DNA of 64,000 nt from Tribonema minus (taxonomy: Eukaryota > Sar > Xanthophyceae > Tribonematales > Tribonemataceae), in assembly GCA_017506865.1 (NCBI GenBank), contig JAFCMP010000040.1:186001-250000 (forward strand), in the 5' to 3' direction. Position 1 is the first letter of the stretch, and the number at the start of each line of letters is the position of its first letter. Positions 33,801 to 44,957 of this stretch are shown in pieces. The position numbers and the translations under genes are program-made. Below the pieces are notes generated by a model that saw nothing but the letters and a program-made list of their open reading frames with translations, made no database searches and was not told the DNA's origin.

Positions 33801-36800
33801 ACGCTCACCAAGGACAAGTGTCATGTCTGCAGCAAGTGACGGGTTGGTGCGAATGAAGAGCAGCAGCAACAGAGGCCCTGCCGACACACCCAATCCCACA
33901 GGACATGCAGCATCGCTGCGTAGTATGGCAGCAGCCAGAAGGTATGTGCGAGGCGTTGCTGGAAAACGTCGAAATTTTTTGTTGCTTCGGTCAACTGCAT
34001 AAGAAAGGTTCAAACGAGCTGCACAGAAACCCATCATCAGTCACATTTGATCAGTTCAATGTCCCTGCGGCATCGACAACACGTATGCGCAGCCAATGTC
34101 AGCCTCAGAGTTTTATGAATATCTTTGAAGTATTTTGATTTGCATGAAACCTGTATTTAGTCTAAGGCGGCCAGGTATAATCAACACGCTCACGGCCACA
34201 TTCAAGGAAGGCATAAACGTGCAAACGTATTGAAAAAAACAATGCGTTCAGACTTTCAGATAAAGTTTTGATCTTAGTAGCCAGTATCTTGTGGCCGCAA
34301 TGAGCATGTGTCACTTGCCACATTGGCTGCTGCTGGCACCACTTTCTGAGAACAATCACATCAATCACGGCTTCGGCCTGGAGCATCTCTCCATTGATCA
34401 AACAACTGACGCCACACCAACCTTGACCGTCGCAATGTCACAACTACTCGCTGCGCATTACTGCTTCTCGCTACATGTTCTGCTTCTGCATTTTGCAGGG
34501 TTGGTCCTGATTTGCTATCAGCTGTTACGCAGGCTCTGGACTCGCCCATCATGAAAGGTCCACCACTGGAAGATGTGCTCTCCAACCATGGTGCTCGTAG
34601 GCGCAGCATTTGTGGACAGTTCACCGAGGGCTGGCTTGCCCTACAGGTAATGCATGATGCAATGCTGATGACTATGCGTGGCATTGCAGGCACAGGCAGA
34701 TAGCAGACCGTGCTTGAAATGTGCTGATCGCTTTCACAGGTGCGGGATAGCCAGCTTCTCAATACTTGTGGAGCCGCTATGGCCATTGCAAACATCTGAG
34801 CTGCGATGAACTATGATGCTTGTGGTGCACTGATTGAAGTCAATGGCCGGGTCTCGTTCTCGTGCCATCCCTTGCACCGCTGTGAAACACCATGACCATT
34901 ATCATACTTGCACTTGACTATCCCTTGGTGCTTTGCAACAGGAAGCGCTACAAGCCAATGACGACCAAGGGTCCGAGGTAGACGTGTCTGAACAGGTAAG
35001 ATTTCATGTAGTACCCTTGACAACACAGCAAATCACCCAAAGGCCCTACTGAGGCTAATGAACGAATGTGATAGGGGTTGCAATGCACGTGGATCAAGGG
35101 GCAACAGGAGTGGTAGTAGTAGCTCAAGTTCACAATAGGCGCACACTGCCGATCATCACTTCTTTCTCTGTGCTACTCTGTCTGCATACCAGCGGCTCAA
35201 TGTGCCGCTCGATGTACTGCACTGATTTCAAGAGATTCGTGATTGTAGGGGTGCATTCTGCAGATGTACAAGCATTGTTTAAAACGTACTGATGTTCCCT
35301 TTCACTCATGTGCGTCTGTAGGACATGAGGTTTGTGCTGACATGGCATGCAGTTCGACATGTGAGGACCACAATGTGCGTCTCCCGCCATCTGTTGCGTG
35401 ACAGTTTCAAGTGCACAGAGACTGTTCCTTTTCTCGGTTGTGGAGGTAGTCTTGTGCATGGACATACACTACTTCACTGCACCAAGACCATCTCTGCCTT
35501 TGCATGTACTGGCAGTCCCTGCCCTGTTGTGTGCTGTTATCTGATATCATCGAGAAACCAGTTCTGGTAGACTATGTACTTCTTTCTTTCACATGCAGCG
35601 TCATTTTATCTATTCGTATGACACAACATAATCTGTGCCTACAGTTGGTCGTCTTTGCTGTCCGTTTATCACAGATAACCGGCATGGAACGGGAGGCTTT
35701 GCTTCTACAAAAGATGAGAGAGCAGATGGCCGCGCTATTTGGCGTTCCATTCACTGCTGACAGCACCAGACCCAATGCTGCGGTGTCTGCGAGCCAAGAG
35801 CACTCGACAATCTACAAGTACCAGCCACCACAGGGCCTGTCATCGCAGTCCATGCTGGCCCTCATGTCAAAGCTTCTGTCAGAATTGGGCAAGCTGGTGA
35901 GTTTGCTAAGCGCATGGAGAGATGGTTTGCGCCACTGTCGGCGCCCGTCAGTGAGTCATAGTAACTTCAGAATGGGTGGCATGGTGACAATTTTATTTCA
36001 ACTGATGTAGGGTGGTCATTGACCTGGGCAGAAATGCCAAGTGCAAGCTTAAGGTAGGCACACACATGGAAGTTGAAGTGTCTGGTCGAGGTACAGAGTC
36101 AACGCATGCAGCAGTCCATATGCCTTGCATTCCTTTTCAATGTCCTCAATGTTTGACAGAGTATTAGAGTATTGAACGACCTTGCTAGAACTGATGTTGT
36201 TGGGACAACAATGTTCGCTGCGCTGGGTCTGCCTGCACTGCACTCACCAGCTTGGCAAACCAAGTTGCTGTTGGGGGCGCGCATTGTGCATTTAATGTAG
36301 GATAGAACAACACTTCAGGATCCTGCAGAAATGTTCTCAACACACCAAGTTGTCATGGCATCAGCATCTCAGCACCTACTCAAATCGCCAACCGTTGCCT
36401 TGCTCTGTTGTATCAGCTATGTTTTATGACAGCTTACAGTAAAGTTCACTTTGCGAACTGGCGTGTGAACTCCACATTGCGCACAGCACTCAGCAGAGGA
36501 ACACGCCGAAGCCAAGCGGATCAAGCAGTTGCCACAGGTGGTGCAGGCCAAGACAGCATTGCGCCTGGCTTCTCGCAGGTTGGTTAACCTCAGTATCCAA
36601 GGGAAAGCAGTTGCATGAAGCAAAGCGGCAGCTCGCTTGCTACCCCATCGGCCCTTCTTGCGCTGAAGTCAATCAAGTTGTCAATATGATGATGCACCCA
36701 AGTCAAAAAGGTTAAGACTAATCTTGTACTTCTATGGCAGAAGCTTCCTGATCCAATGTTACCTGGTCAGCCCATAAAGACCTGGAGGGTTCACTTGTCG

Positions 36801-39800
36801 CAGAGTCAGTGCTCGCATTTGTGTGCACTCTACTCATATCTGAGAAGCGTGCATCGCAGTGCCGCTTGGTGTGGCCAGGACCACAATGAGTGCAGTCGTG
36901 ACAACTCGGCATTGTTGTTAGCCTGCCTGCTGCAGTCTTGTGTGCATCTTGTAACCCTGACACATTAATGTGGCAAGCTACGACGCTTGACCTTGTGCAA
37001 GTGTGCTTGCCCTTACCCTCGAGCTACTGGTATTCCCACAAGCATGACCTGTAACGTGATACTCGAGGCAGTGCAAGCCCTTTGTGTTGGTCGACTTACC
37101 TTCAGTTGCGGGTATTTCAAGCTACAGTAGGTCCACCGTCACCTCAGTGAACCATCATTGCCGTGTTGCTCGCAAATGCAGTGGCATTTGCAACACACCA
37201 GACACACACAAGTATATCACTTGCTGACCTCACACCATCGTCCGTCAATGGCACCAACTTGCTGCTACGCACAGGCAGGGTGCAATGAGCTCAGATGAGT
37301 TTGCTGACATATTCTCAGGTGAGAAAGGTGGCTTAGGTGCACAATTCAAACTTCATTGTTTGCATCAGGGGCTTTTAGCAAGTGCGCAAAAATATTGCGC
37401 CTCGGGCACAACATTTGGCAAAGGGATCGTGGTCCTGAGCAGCTATGCAAATGCAGAATCATTGCTTAGGACATGACATCAGTTCACGTGATCCCACCTG
37501 TGTGACGCAAAAGACGAGCAGCAAATAGTACCTGTACCTCATCACGCAGCCCAACCTCGTAAACGGGGTGATGACTCCATTTGTTGGCATGGGGCATGCT
37601 CCGTCGACGTCCTCCCTGTGGCACATGTTTTCTTTCCTGTGCTTTCGATTGCAGAAATGCAGCCATACTTGCAGCATGCTGATTGAGTTTGTGTATTGGT
37701 GAATATGCCATACAAAGATGCCTCATAACACGACAATCGAACAGAAGGCAGTGACGTGCATGAACTCGAAATTGCTTCAAAATATCAAGCGAGCATGAAC
37801 TCGAAATTGTTTCAAAATTGTTGCCTTTGCCGGTGAAAGTGAAAATGTGGCTCACACAGCTTTTGGTTTGTGCATATCGTGCATGTCAAGCTGCTGAAAG
37901 CTTCATTGACACTGTCGGGTCATTGGGCGCAGGATTCAAGTCACCGGCACTCATGTCATCACCAAGTGGCAATGACATTGTCATGGACAGCAGAGACCTG
38001 CAGAATGAGGCAAGTCACGTCATACTGCTGTTGCTACAAAATGAGTTTCTAGGAACGGACAGTGAATGCAGATGTTGCCCTCAAGTCCAAACAGAGCCTC
38101 GTGTTGCATGTGAGATTTTATACTGCAGTAACGCGTTGTGTTGACTCAAATTAACATGCCAGCATGTCACCACACAGCATGTGTGTCTTTGTAGCCCCTG
38201 CTGCTCATTATGTCAGCAAGCACAAATCTCAGAGCGGTGCACAGTGGAAATGCATTGTGTGGCTGTTCAGTCGCTGCAGAAGTTGTATGGTGCTTCTGAC
38301 TCTTCACTTGTTAGCGTTGCTGCTTCCTGTGAGTGAACGCATTTCCACCTGTGAACGGGAAGTATGCACTGACGACAACTCTCTGCACATTTCCACCTGT
38401 GAATGGGGCGTATGCGCTGATCGCAACTCTGTGTGTGACAATATTCACAACACTCATGCCTGTGATTGAAGCATAATGATATCATGATGCTGCACTGGCC
38501 CTGCGTACGTAACAGATCACGGTGCTGGAGGTACAACTGGACACGCTCAAAGCCGAGCTGGCCGCCATGGATACAGATACGGCACGGGCAAAGCAAGAGG
38601 AACAAGATCTGAAGGCGCTTCAACACCAGGAGTACACTCTTGCCAAGCTGCTGGCAGCCAAGACACTGTTGCTGGGAACGACGCCAAAGGTGAAGCCGCC
38701 GCCCCGCCCGTCCCGGATGCTACAATTCACCTGCTGCACCATCTCGCCAGAAATTAAGCACCGTCCGTCTGCACTCCGAAGGCTCGTGAAATGCATCTGG
38801 CCTTTCTGGAACAATGTCATGCATTGAATTGCCAAATCAAGTAGTGAAAGTACACGTCTGATGTCATCGACAACACTGATTGAACAGCAATCGCTTCTCG
38901 AGCGCTTGATATAGCATCACTCACAGACGCAATCTCGTTCTGATTGGCAAGGAAAGAGTTGCAGTGTTATTGCTCTACAAACAATAGTGTGCTGCGTCTG
39001 AATTCAATGGCATATCTGAATACACACGAGGTTACTTGCCCTGCATGGGCATACCATCAGCAACCGTAACAAGCAGCGCCGGTGCCACCATGGAAGCAAA
39101 TGCGCAACCACTCTCCAAGGCTCAACTGGTTCTGTGTAGCTCGCTGTGCACTATGACTTGCACCTGTACTGATGGTATGGTCATGATGTTTTGTGCAAAC
39201 CTCTACAACATTTGACAGTTCCATTTGACTTGTTCCCACCTGCCGCAAGCTCAAAGTGTCAGAGGGTGAATGGAAAGCTCAGTTGCAGCCTTTTGCATTG
39301 TTAGACCCACACTGGAGGCATATGCCAGCTCTGCACATCTAACTTAATTTTGCAGGTATGGCAGTCCCAGTTTGTCCTAAAGTGTGTCAGACATGTCTAC
39401 ATTGTCTTGCCAAAATGTGCAAAACATCGGTCCAACAGACATGGAATATGTGTGTGCAATGTCGTAACAGCCAGGCGGCAACCTTTTAAGAGAGAGAGGG
39501 CATCATGCCTCACAACACCCTTTGACCCTGGCCCTGAGTTCACAAGCCTTTGCAATTGTGCAGGATGAGGCATCGCGCAGCATCGCCAACCTCAAGCAGG
39601 AACTTCATGCCCGTAATGACGAGCTACAGGTGAGCCACTTGGGCATGACACATAATGCTTGCGTGCTGCAAATGCACAATGTACAGCATGCGTGTGCATC
39701 AGCATCGTAGCTGAAGGCATGATAGGTGCATGCCATTTCATGCCAACGTATCTTAAAAATACCCACAGTCTGGAGGCGCACCCTGCAGCAGCTTGGTGAG

Positions 39801-42800
39801 GAGGTTCGTGTGAATTCCCAACTCATGTGCAGCCTGGATGCGTATTGACATGTTTTCATTATCCAGCACTCAATGCCTTGACTACAGTCTTCCATGGGCT
39901 TTGAGATGAGTTACGTTCAGTGCAGAACGGACCTGTGTGCATGTATGTGCTCATTTAGTGGACGCATTTATAGAATATCAAGCTTGTTGGTGGTTTTCAG
40001 CATATTTTCCGTGGATTCCTGAGTATGTCATGACTGGCATGTTGTTGTCATGTGTTGTGCATCATCATAGCATGCCGCTGATATGATATGTCCAGTGCCG
40101 CAGGCCTACCATCCTGATCAGGCCTGATGTGTGATGTGCAGCAGCGGCCGTCAAAGCGCGCTCAAAGCCATTTCTGAAACTGCAATCTGACGCGCAGGAC
40201 ATGCTCTACAAGCTGAGGCTCATCCGAAGTGATCCCAAGCGTCTGGCAAGTGGTGCAGGTCTTGAAGGAGTTCTCATGACCCCCGAAGAGAGAGCTGACC
40301 TAGACGCAAGGCTCAAGCGAAGGGCACGCAGGTTAGTACAACATCACTCGGACCATTAAAGAACATTACAGGTTTGACTTGGTGTCTCATGGCCTGTATA
40401 TGCTGAACATATATCAAGAATGCACTACTGCAAGCTCCTGCTGCTACCTCATGCCATGTATGCATACAACAACTCGCCTCATGCACAACACCGTATCGCC
40501 AAGCAGTGGACTGTCCAGCTGATTTACTGGTCTCAGTGAGCGGAGCAGTTGATCCGTTCACAACAGTGCTCTGCAACATGTTCAGTCGCTGTACTCCGCA
40601 GCACACACCAGCGTACTCAAGAAACTCTACATAAGTACTGCAATGTATACATGTCATCTTTTGACGTTTTACTGGAAGTGAACTTTGCAGAATGTGTCAA
40701 TGATCAAAGGACACTCAAGCAGAAGGATGGCCTGCAGATTGCACGAGTTGACTGCTAGCAATCACATGCACGAGCCTACATCATTGCAGTCCGAAGTCTG
40801 TTGACGGTGTTCGTCAGCAGAATGTGAGCGATAGCTGGAGGCAAGCTTGTGCCTGTCAAGTGTCCTGTGTTGTAGAGCCATGACCTATGTGTGCCATTGT
40901 GCAGAACTCAGCTGCTGCAGCTTTCACTGCTTTTCCATGAAGTGCTTCTTCATGCGTCATCTTGCGCATGTACAGGGCGCGTGCGTTGCAACGGGTGGTA
41001 TCAGCACTGCGGCGGAAGTGGGACACCTTCAAAGCGCAGGTCAGCAACTGAAGCATGAACTGAGGCTGGGCTGGATATGCTCGGTGTATCGTGTCCTGTG
41101 TGCTCTACCGTAAATCACGGGGTATGGAACCCCCCATCTCGTCATGCTGCGACGCCCGTATTAGCCAATGGGGAGCTCGTATTCGAGCAAGGGGTCTCAC
41201 AGAGCATACCCCCAACTTGCATGCACGTGCCAGAGTGAGGCACGATCGAGAGCGCGACAATGCTGCCAGGCACTCACCATGTGCACAGCTTTGCAGTTAC
41301 AGCAGCTAGCACCCTAGCATACCTAGGCTGACGCGAACATCCCCACAGCACTGTGACCTCACCTTATTGAGAGTTGTGCAGCAATTGCAGCTCACATCTG
41401 CTGCTCTTGCGCTGCAGTATGATATCTAAGTAGCACTACACAGTATATGCCACAACAAAATCTGAACTTTGTAACAATCTGCATGTTTACAACACCTGAT
41501 GTATACAAACGTGCCAACCGGCTCATGTACAGCGTACCTCCGGTCTTGCATACACATACTTAACACACATCCTAGGCGAGACGGGGGGTCTTATTCTACA
41601 GGTTAAGGCGGAGGGGTCTGATACAAGAGGAAGGTGTAAACTTCGTGGTTTGTCAACAATACTGAACTCTGTATCGGCACCTGCGAAGCACCGCACACGG
41701 CCATTGGCTGAGCATTTCGTTTGTGCAGACCCTTTTGACTGTTTGCAATAGCAATCATGCAGCAGCTGGAGCACATTGGCCAACGTATTTTCAAGAGCAT
41801 GCTGCCACTGGTGCGGACATGGCGCTTCAGAAAACTGTACCCCCCTGAGTCTCTGAAAAGCAGCTCTTCGCTTTTTCAACTTTTTGGCATACTTTGAAGT
41901 ACATTACATGAAGTCATGAATTATGTTGCCAGGACTTGAAGAGCAAAGTTCATGCATGAGGAACAGCATTGATGCGCCTTGCCTAATCACCTCCACCATA
42001 GTATCCAAAATCCGGGTGGCTAAGGTGCACGTTAAGTGCAGCATGGCCAATCAGGTCACAAGTAGCTCAGAAGGTATGTAAATACCAAGGTAAACACATG
42101 AACCACCTCGCAAGATATGGCATCTCTCAACGTCATTGTTTTCTGGGAGGCTAGTGCCTTTTGGGAGGAAACGCCGCAATAAATGTACACGTCTGTGTAA
42201 TATAAAGCACACATGGTCGTCTGGGTCGTCATGGTGTCATCACGTGCACCGTCTGCCATATACTACTGCCTAACATGAAGGTCGCAACAGCGGAGCACAA
42301 GACCAGCTTGGCCATGCGAGCAAAGGCCGCTCTGCCCCAAAAACTGCTGCAGCACCATGAGGTGAATGAGCATTGCGCAAGCACATGAAAGAGCGGGCAT
42401 GAAAGACCCATCAAAAGACACAACACGCAATGAGCACACGATGCGCACAGACTGTCTTGCCCATCATTACGTGGCATGTCCCTCCGACTTTTTGGCATAA
42501 TTCTGCGGCCTGGAATCGATGTTTGCGATGCCCTCATATCATAGCAGCGATACCTGCACACTTTGAAGTCTAGCTTGTGGATACAAGTTTGCGCCGTAAA
42601 TTGCTATGCGCTCAAGTATGACTCAGATTTGTGCCTGTAGGCCACACGTACTTGACAGCTCTGGAGCTACAACAAAAGGGGCGACTGATAGGGCAGACGC
42701 ACAAGCATGTCTGCACCAAATGCATGGCCTGTGCGCAGTCTAGGCTGCAGCTACTGCTGCACACGAAGGTATGCTTTCATGCATCAAGCAGCTGCCTTCG

Positions 42801-44182
42801 CACCACTGCGCTGCCAACATGGCGGCACTTTTGATGACAGCCACATATGTTGACTTGAGGATATTGCCTATGCTGTTTGCTACTGTTGGTGCAGCATTCC
42901 GTACTACAGAAAAGTAACCATGCACACTTTGCGAATGCTAGCTGGATGCTGGGCCTGACGTCTGAAAGAACCACGCTCAAGCAGCGCGCTTCGCCAAATC
43001 CATGGTTCACTGCACCTGCTCCACACAACGTGTTCAGGACAGCAGGGCCCGTACTCAGGTGCGTCGATGCTGTTTGCTTTGTGTCTTGATGATAGCGATG
43101 CACGTGACAGGCAGGCAAAGACCTGCAAAGCATCATGTTAGGTGTCTGAGTCAGAGCAGCGTGGTTCTGAAGTGAGCGCAATTGTGTGCAGCCAACATCT
43201 AATTGCAGGCATGCATGCATGTCACACAGCAAGGCAACGGCAGCGATGTGTCTACATGCTGTAGCAGCCGCTGGATCCCATAGCAATTGATGGAATATTG
43301 TCTTGCCGGAACCAGAACAGCAGTAATCGCCGGAACCAGAACAGCAGTAATCCATAAGCAGCAAGCATTCCACACAGCTGCTTTCACACAGCTCGAGACT
43401 GCATGCACGCCATCATCAGCAGTTGCACGGACTCAAACAGCCCACAAGGCTGACTAGGCCTGGTTGCTTCTGGTAAGATGGACCAAAACTCAGCATGGCG
43501 TGTGATTGTCGACAAGCATCAAGATACTATGTCACAAGGTACACCACATAGATTCTGGCATCAAGGTGTGAAGATCCAAAATCATATGATTTTGAAGTAC
43601 TTCAAAAAAGGTTTTTCTTTGCCTGAGGCGAGAACTGTAATACAAAGCACACCAAGCCCGCTTTTCAGCGCAATGAGGTGCTATTGTCGGTAGAGTACCG
43701 TACACTGGCACCGGTGACAATGTCCAATGTTTTGCCAAGCTCACTAATCACTGAGCTTTCAAAGTTATTAAGTACGCACAAAATGGTCGCAGCCATCGTC
43801 ACCAAAGCTTCAACTTGCTCTGCAGACGAAAACGCAGCAAGTGGTACTACCCATCAGAATCCAGGGTTGCACGGGCACCGTTCTTGTTTACCAGCACAGC
43901 TGAGTGACGGTTGCGCGCAGAAGCACTTCCGCGCGCTTTGAGCTGGGCCTTATGCCAATGAAACTGTTTCGGGCTTGGCTCCCCTGTCACATTCTACAAT
44001 AAGCAACTTTTTTGACTGTGCGCTTGTGATTTCGTGCTCCGCTTCATAGGCACCAGGCCAACTCAAATCTGGCCTATGTGGCAGCACAGCAGCGGCTGGA
44101 ACAGGCGCTGATGGTACATGGCAACATGCCAGCTCTGTACGATTCTCTTGGTCCAGAAGCCCAGTACATCAGGCACATTTGA
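15840..44182 (+). CDS. Very large gene for a helical/coiled-coil protein of about 2,200 residues, family unknown
   Basis: About 40 plus-strand exons: 15840-15960, 16071-16324, 16640-16757, 16880-17070, 17518-17542, 18036-18158, 18475-18576, 19723-19823, 20407-20476, 21177-21308, 21764-21883, 22449-22613, 23292-23348, 23695-23832, 24585-24728, about 24874-25075, 25648-25750, 26124-26226, 26855-27063, 27717-27854, 28470-28646, about 28811-28912, 29106-29153, 29910-30086, 30808-31082, 31880-32213, 32581-33941, 34499-34646, 34942-34995, 35675-35896, 36487-36578, 37276-37319, 37891-38009, 38516-38689, 39564-39629, 40198-40331, 40976-41039, about 42640-42768, 42895-43058 and 44050-44182. Phases agree at nearly every join. 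Exceptions are the 5' side of about 24874 (no confident acceptor), the stop after about 28912, and the join into about 42640. The residues are mainly Gln/Glu/Leu/Ala-rich helices with no motor, kinase or WD motif seen. The N-terminus is not found. Large size and coiled coil would suit a cytoskeletal or centrosomal scaffold, but that is inference only. Confidence 0.75.
16071..17070 (+). CDS. 5' exon group of the large gene
   Basis: The exon 16071-16324 (after GGTTGCAG) encodes QLVWNLEEAEKSALQLSAS and then VRSVQSSLQIIRDKLLIRT, ending in AG|GTGGGC. The exon 16640-16757 completes the Arg codon and encodes CDIIYSFPMCKQRLSTESLR, then LRYQALAMLTQLTIIISEN, ending AAT|GTAACG. The exon 16880-17070 continues ANVAVLLASCESCSG and then a Gly/Asp-rich acidic linker. 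The micro-exon 17518-17542 (NFLADVAM) is required to keep phase into 18036. An upstream exon at 15840-15960 is likely. It is preceded by two unassigned bases, so more 5' exons exist. Confidence 0.65.
21177..24728 (+). CDS. Coiled-coil exon run of the large gene
   Basis: Six exons, all phase 0-0, read as continuous amphipathic helix: 21177-21308 (RRQRDEQQLRTLMEIEHASD), 21764-21883 (YAKKATYLMGAIRQQQQW), 22449-22613 (NRLNVYINQQITAALEGAEE), 23292-23348 (VLAEMERAALAAHHQHQQQ), 23695-23832 (LAGLKRQLEREMKTLAVADE) and 24585-24728 (AAKHAREQLEASAARRVAEV). A phase-0 chain is easy to duplicate or skip without breaking the frame. The Gln/Glu/Arg/Ala content and absence of Pro support a coiled coil. Confidence 0.7.
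23899..24073. repeat. Tandem duplication, period about 110 bp, inside an intron
   Basis: Two diverged copies start AGCAAGGGCAGGCA and end CAGCATGCAGGT (about 23899-23963 and about 24009-24073). They lie between the exons 23695-23832 and 24585-24728. Confidence 0.65.
28470..28712 (+). CDS. Exon with a tandemly duplicated splice donor
   Basis: The exon 28470-28646 encodes GQELSRDNCQLVHDLDTALG and ends GCTGTGCAG|GTGATGC. The 30 bases from 28647 repeat the end of the exon, giving a second GCTGTGCAG|GTGATGC at 28676/28677. Using the downstream donor adds exactly ten codons (VMQAIAKAVQ) with no frame change. The next proposed exon (about 28811-28912) runs into TAG, so the local model is not settled. 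Confidence 0.6.
   Translation, partial: GQELSRDNCQLVHDLDTALGEAMTGPRSQQGSPAAVPLIHTGHLGRVAVEYQAASMAVQVMQAIAKAVQVMQAIASLTSA
28774..28804. repeat. Pentanucleotide microsatellite (ACATG)6
   Basis: Six perfect ACATG units lie just before the acceptor CTACAG of the candidate exon at about 28811. The number of units probably varies between individuals. Confidence 0.9.
29640..29740. repeat. Imperfect tandem duplication of about 60 bp
   Basis: Two copies share GTGCA(T/C)TGATGAAGATGCTC or TGATAAAGATGCTCACAA and CATCAACA. They are in the intron between 29153 and 29910. Confidence 0.6.
32581..33941 (+). CDS. Serine-rich, probably disordered exon of about 453 codons in the large gene
   Basis: The exon follows CACAGGCAG and ends AGAAG|GTATGT, leaving two bases that the exon at 34499 completes to Arg. 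It is rich in Ser, Ala, Gly, Pro, Arg and Thr. The tripeptide SPR followed by a small residue and Ser recurs: SPRESK (about 32937), SPRAST (about 33530), SPRGST (about 33565), SPRASS (about 33698), SPRNSA (about 33730), SPRTSV (about 33808), with a TPRDS near 32871. Such S/T-P-R-x-S sites resemble proline-directed and basophilic kinase targets; this is inference. It is the only long exon of the gene. Confidence 0.75.
34499..41039 (+). CDS. 3' half exon group of the large gene
   Basis: Eleven exons with continuous phase: 34499-34646 (VGPDLLSAVTQALDSPIM), 34942-34995, 35675-35896 (ITGMEREALLLQKMREQM, then GLSSQSMLALMSKLLSELG), 36487-36578 (AEEHAEAKRIKQLPQVVQAK), 37276-37319, 37891-38009, 38516-38689 (TVLEVQLDTLKAELAAMDTD), 39564-39629 (ASRSIANLKQELHARNDELQ), 40198-40331 (PEERADLDARLKRRARR) and 40976-41039 (ALQRVVSALRRKWDTFKAQ), with the start of the last completed by the preceding AG. 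The exon 37891-38009 ends in a GC donor, AATGAG|GCAAGTC. The leucine-rich pieces are typical of coiled coil. Confidence 0.75.
38335..38430. repeat. Tandem duplication of about 53 bp
   Basis: Two copies share CATTTCCACCTGTGAA, GTATGC(A/G)CTGA and GCAACTCT, in the intron between 38009 and 38516. A similar short duplication (GAACTCGAAATTG) lies at 37760-37815. Confidence 0.65.
41107..41610. mobile_element. Possible decayed inverted-repeat element
   Basis: The left side starts TACCGTAAATC, the same as the start of the element at 5354, and contains ACCCCCCATCTCGTC. The right side read in reverse contains ACCCCCCGTCTCGCC. The ends are not exact, and no target duplication was found. It sits in the 1.6-kb intron before the 42640 exon. 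Confidence 0.3.
42640..44182 (+). CDS. Terminal exons and stop of the large gene
   Basis: The exon about 42640-42768 encodes LQQKGRLIGQTHKHVCTK and CMACAQSRLQLLLHTK, with CTKCMAC as a short Cys cluster. Its acceptor is uncertain because phase 0 is needed and GTAG|GC leaves two bases. The exon 42895-43058 (NASWMLGLTSERTTLKQRAS, then NVFRTAGPVLR) ends AG|GTGCG. The exon 44050-44182 completes Arg and encodes HQANSNLAYVAAQQRLEQAL, ending YIRHI and TGA. TGTAA follows within about ten bases of the stop; this is the poly(A) signal of many green algae, but one instance proves nothing. Confidence 0.75.
43300..43353. repeat. Perfect tandem duplication of about 25 bp
   Basis: GCCGGAACCAGAACAGCAGT occurs twice in direct contact, in the final intron of the large gene. 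Confidence 0.85.
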
Positions 44183-44892
44183 GTGTAATCCCGATTATCC
44201 TTGATTTCTGCTGCTTGCATATTGCAGTCATGGCACGGCGGAGGGTGGCACCTAATTCAATGGCATTACCGTCCCCGTCATGCAGACTTGATCCTTTGAG
44301 ATGCTTTCATGGCTTTGATTCATCTGGTTAGCATCTGTCAGCGATGTGCTCGCTGCGCTGAGTGGACCAACCAGCTCGTTGTGGCACTACCACCATACCT
44401 ATGATGGTCAAGTTTGACTCATCCACCTGCCAACGGCATTTAAAGTCTGTGGGACTGCATTGCGTATCAGCGCTGCTATTGTCACAACGCATGCAGTTGC
44501 AATGCGGTGTGCTGTGGCACCTGACCATTGTGTTATCGGCCGCATCGCTCCTGTAGATGATGGCTGCCTGCTGCAGTAACAATCGCCGAATCTTTGTGCT
44601 AGTGAGGGGATGCGAGTCATGATGGGGGGGGTGGCAGTGCTGGGGATTGCCCGCAGGCCAGCGCCGGCAGTTGCTAGTGCTGACTGCCGGAGTTGGCAGC
44701 GGCACTTGTGGTGTGGGCGCACCTGGCAAGGGGGGGGGGGGGTGTTGCAGTAGCATGGTAGCTGGTGTAGCATATGTACGTGTAGTGGGGTGTGGTCTGG
44801 AATGTACCCTCGAGCTTGCCAGCCCTCCATTGCTTATCCTTCAAACATCATGACCTTAAAAGGAGCCTTCCGGCCATGTTGAACACAGGGGA

Positions 44893-44951
44893 CCCCTGGG
44901 CAACCAGGGGCCACCCCCTGCCTTGGGAAGGAGTCTCACTCCGCAGGCAGG
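44893..44951. other. Two adjacent hairpins past the stop of the small minus-strand gene
   Basis: The first hairpin is CCCCTGG-GCAA-CCAGGGG (44893-44910), a perfect 7-bp stem with a GCAA tetraloop. The second is nested: the outer stem CCTGCCT/AGGCAGG (44917-44923 with 44945-44951) encloses GGAGT-CTC-ACTCC (44930-44942). They begin 7 bases past the TGA of the minus-strand gene ending at 44958, so they fall in its 3' UTR. A role in 3' processing or stability is possible but not shown. No known RNA family was recognised. Confidence 0.5.
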
Positions 44952-44957
44952 CTTAAC

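Noticed and set aside
38516..41039. Meiotic HOP2/TBPIP-type protein
   Set aside because: The helical segments are superficially similar, but phase ties these exons to a far larger protein and there is no diagnostic match.
15840..44182. Kinesin or myosin tail
   Set aside because: Coiled coil is present, but no motor motif (P-loop, switch regions) is seen, and the N-terminus is not available.
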